Made by a program: the position numbers and the translations under genes
Assembly: GCA_021229015.1 (NCBI GenBank)
Contig: CM037782.1
Location: 44,767,040-44,831,039 of the forward strand
Source: Solen grandis
Lineage: Eukaryota; Mollusca; Bivalvia; Adapedonta; Solenidae
Reading direction: 5' to 3'
Length of the DNA stretch: 64,000 bases
Notes under the pieces: generated by a model
Database searches by the model: none
The model's input: only the letters and a program-made list of their open reading frames with translations
Told to the model about the DNA's origin: nothing
In this document: positions 61,015 to 64,000 of the stretch, piece by piece
Layout of the letters: every line of letters starts with the position of its first letter
Numbering within the stretch: the first letter of the stretch is position 1

Positions 61015-64000
61015 GCTTAAGCTTAACGTTCGATCAATAGTATTTCAGTCATTTCATTAGAGACAAATTGCTTTCTTGACATAAGTTAATTACTGCGATA
61101 TCACGCAGCAGACATGTGGCATGGTACCGTACGTAACAGGTGCGAATTTTACGAGGCACGCATTGTCGAGACTGGCACAATGGACATTTCCAATTTTAAC
61201 AGTTTCACTCAAATCTAATTATTATATTAATAGCAATATATAGATATCAAAATGCAAAATGATCACCTAATTAATTGGTTAACTTTTAACAGTTACTACA
61301 AGAAAGGCACATAATTGTCCATGTTGAACATTCCTCTGAAACAAGTTTTACATCTGTCAAAAACAGATGTTACGACATAAGGTGTTATCTTACACGGCCT
61401 AGGGCCAGGGATCCTGTAATTCAATTTGTTTTGTGATATTGAGCAACGGTGTCTGGGGAACCATTCTCACCAATATCATAGACGTCGAATCGTGAAAGCC
61501 TGCGTGTGCTCCCCATATGTATTAAAGGGCCTCAATAAAATGTGCCATCTTCACCATGGTGATTCTTTATTTTCTATCCTTTTCACCAAAAAATATACAA
61601 TGCTAACGACACTAGATGCTTAGTGACTGGTAAAATTTCTTCGATAACGTGGTGTTGCTTTTTTGTAACTTAATCCTAAACGTAAAATGCATGCTGTCTA
61701 TATAGATCCTTAGCTCTTATCATATCATTTCCATTTTAGTGCAGGAAAATCTGTATAACCCCTATTAAAATCACTGCCTCAAGGAGATATTTGCATTTCA
61801 ATTTCATATTCATATTTTACAAAGCCATTTCTGCTTACTTAAAAATACATAAGGTTCATCAGGAAGACTACTTACAATATTTCGTTTATTATGATATGGT
61901 AGAATTCATAAGAATCACAGAGTATGTCATCTGTAAATGTAAATCACAGAGCATGTCATCTGTAATTATAATTTGTTTCGACAAAAACAACTGAAGGAAG
62001 AGAAACGAGTTTACCACGGCCAATTGAGCAATATAGAAAATTTAGATGAAAGTATTTTCTGGTTTATCCCTATTGAAACATATCTGCCTAAGATCGAATG
62101 TTTAGCATGGGATTGAGACATTAGAATCTAGTAAGACATTTCTTCAGACAATGGAAGACCGAAGCAAGACTATAGCGAGCATAGGTGTCTTATATCTGGA
62201 GAAATGTCTTAATAGACTCCATTCTATTTCACCTGTGGCAAACTCTTGATTTTGTCAAATAGATCTACTTTGTACATGGTAAGATAGAAAAATAGAACTA
62301 AGAGCTTCTGATTGACCACAAATTTGGGAGAACTGGATGACTTTTAATTACTGTGATCAGTCATCTATTCTGTTTCCGGTGAATCAACATGATAAGTTAA
62401 ATGGTCGGTATATTTCACTGCTTTCTTGTCGACAACTGTAGAAGTGGAGAAGCTTAAAATTTAGTAGCTTCGGTGAAATAAATATCATTGGACATTTGGG
62501 GATCCACTGGAAGGTTGTTACAAAAAGACTGATTAATCTGAAGATAATTAACTCGATATGCATGGAATAAATAGAAATATCATGGCGACCTAATTCTGCC
62601 ATTTTGCTTTGGCAGAAAGGCGGGCACCAGAATGATCACATGCAATGCAATAAATTGCGAAATAAAAACGTCACAGAACGATAACAATTAAGAATGTGTC
62701 GTGTTGGCGCACCACGATAAAGGTCGTTTATTGGGCACCGTAGAAGTGGTCCTTTGTTTTTTGTTGTTGTTTTTTTTTGGCTGGGAGTGACGTCACTGGT
62801 TAAGGGAGAATATTTTTACTTCTTTCTTAACTCAGATTTTTCCTTTTATACTTCAACTGAAACATCATTTGAATTTTATTACTCACTTGTGAGATACAAG
62901 ACACTAGTTCTTTCTTATATAATTTGTCTTGAAATCAATTATTATATATAAGTTATGGTTCCTAAATGTGTACTTGGTGCATCTATAATACTGTTCAAAA
63001 TAAAAATTTTTCTGAATGTCAACAAAATGTTTATTTATTTTTATTATACACCTAAAATGAATAGCCATGCATTTTTATTCAGATACGTAATTTCTTTCAA
63101 CATTGTTTTTACAATCACTATAGATTTTAGTTTTGCTGAAGATCGTTGGAAATTTCCCTAACTTGTAACAAAGTCACGTGACATTCACCATGCACAATGA
63201 AAACAACAATTAGTAATCCATTTATGTTACGAACGTGCTTTTCATTACTTTTTTTTGTTGTTTTTATTAAATGTATGTAAATCAGAATGTTCCGATTTAC
63301 AACTGATACATCCAAATAATGGCGGCGCGGTATTGTGAAATACGAAATGCGACAATTTTTTATTCGTTGACATCCGCAATATGGGTCATGATGTAAGTAG
63401 AAACTAAAAAGGATTTTTTTCTTTTCAAACAAAATTTATTTTTATACATGTAAAAAAAAATTGAATTCATAAAGCTTCAAAGTCAGAAACTATTTTGAAA
63501 ATAAATTAAATCCATGATAAAGCAATATGAAGCATCAGGTAGGTGTCTAGTTGACTACAATTTATTGTAAAAATATTCACAAAATACACAATACACAAAA
63601 CAATATCATTATACTATAACACTACAAATGACAAAAGGGTCTGGTCACAACTTCTCATAACTCATGATAAACGTAATTCCCAGACAATATATAAATTTAC
63701 ATCGGTCTATTACAGCTATTTCAATATGTTGAAGGAAATAAATTAAACAAAGATATGGGACAATATCCTCAAAATTACTCACATTTATAAAACAAAATAT
63801 CAATGCGAATAATATTGTAAGTAAGAAAAAGAAAGTAAAAATAGCAGATAAATAAGGAGGTACATGATGGTGACCGATATTTGAAAGAAATTTATAATTC
63901 ACAAAATGAAAAATATAACTTACGAGTGGCTTTCAAATAGAAAAAGAAATGAAACTTGTTACCTTCAACAGATAAATATCAAAATACCATAGGTAAGGGC
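60934..64000. other. Sequence upstream of the GPCR exon (arm 2)
   Basis: Counterpart of 27339-30341. As in arm 1, no TM1-TM2 exon was found. The short frames here (65-112 codons) have no domain support. Confidence 0.5.
60977..61013. repeat. (TG)n microsatellite, length-variable between arms
   Basis: About 18 TG repeats; arm 1 has only about six CA repeats at 30295-30307. Confidence 0.95.

Larger units (their letters stand above)
55603..64000 (-). repeat. Arm 2 of the 8.4-kb inverted duplication
   Basis: Reverse complement of 27339-35704, colinear throughout and cut by the window end. Contains the second set of GPCR exons and the same SINE, pearl-like element and foldback. Differences from arm 1: a (TG)n tract of about 37 bp at 60977-61013 where arm 1 has a few CA repeats, an extra CAGCAACAGCAGCAAC at about 60015-60030, a roughly 60-bp insertion at about 62207-62270, and single copy of the 26-bp repeat at about 61470. 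Confidence 0.95.

Overview
The window looks like nuclear DNA of a bivalve mollusc. It is AT-rich, the only coding sequence is short exons split by kilobase introns, and three repeat classes typical of bivalves are present: a pearl/CvE-type element with ~161-bp core repeats and an (ACGG)n tract, tRNA-derived SINEs sharing one 3' body, and a foldback MITE flanked by TTAA. The species cannot be named from this sequence.

The window is three contigs joined by two 100-N scaffold gaps (17063-17162 and 35705-35804). Contig 1 (1-17062) is almost entirely a nested repeat array. 330-bp satellites and 845-bp monomers are organised into a higher-order repeat of about 5 kb, followed by a pearl-like element. 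Contig 2 (17163-35704) starts with about 10 kb of low-density sequence holding SINEs, microsatellites, a 44-46-bp minisatellite and a piggyBac-like MITE. It ends in an 8.4-kb segment (27339-35704) carrying three exons of a class A neuropeptide-type GPCR. Contig 3 (35805-64000) begins with about 19 kb of the same array in the opposite orientation (to 54823). It ends with an inverted, nearly identical copy of the 8.4-kb GPCR segment (55603-64000).

The GPCR is the only protein-coding gene I can support. Its three exons in each arm cover late TM2 through TM5 and the start of ICL3. The differences I found between the two exon sets are synonymous. TM1/2 and TM6/7 exons were not found. Small indels and microsatellite-length differences between the arms look allelic, so the scaffold may contain both haplotypes of one locus, one inverted. 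A real palindrome cannot be excluded.

The array is non-coding. Its modules repeatedly carry a CTCF-core-like 14-mer (21 good matches, all on the minus strand in contig 1 and all on the plus strand in contig 3) and a TCAAGGTCA nuclear-receptor-type site. Blocks are bounded by palindrome + CTAG + T-rich junctions resembling Helitron-like 3' ends, some followed by constant-stem, variable-loop hairpins. These regulatory and transposon readings are inferences. The repeats, palindromes, orientations and splice sites are directly visible.
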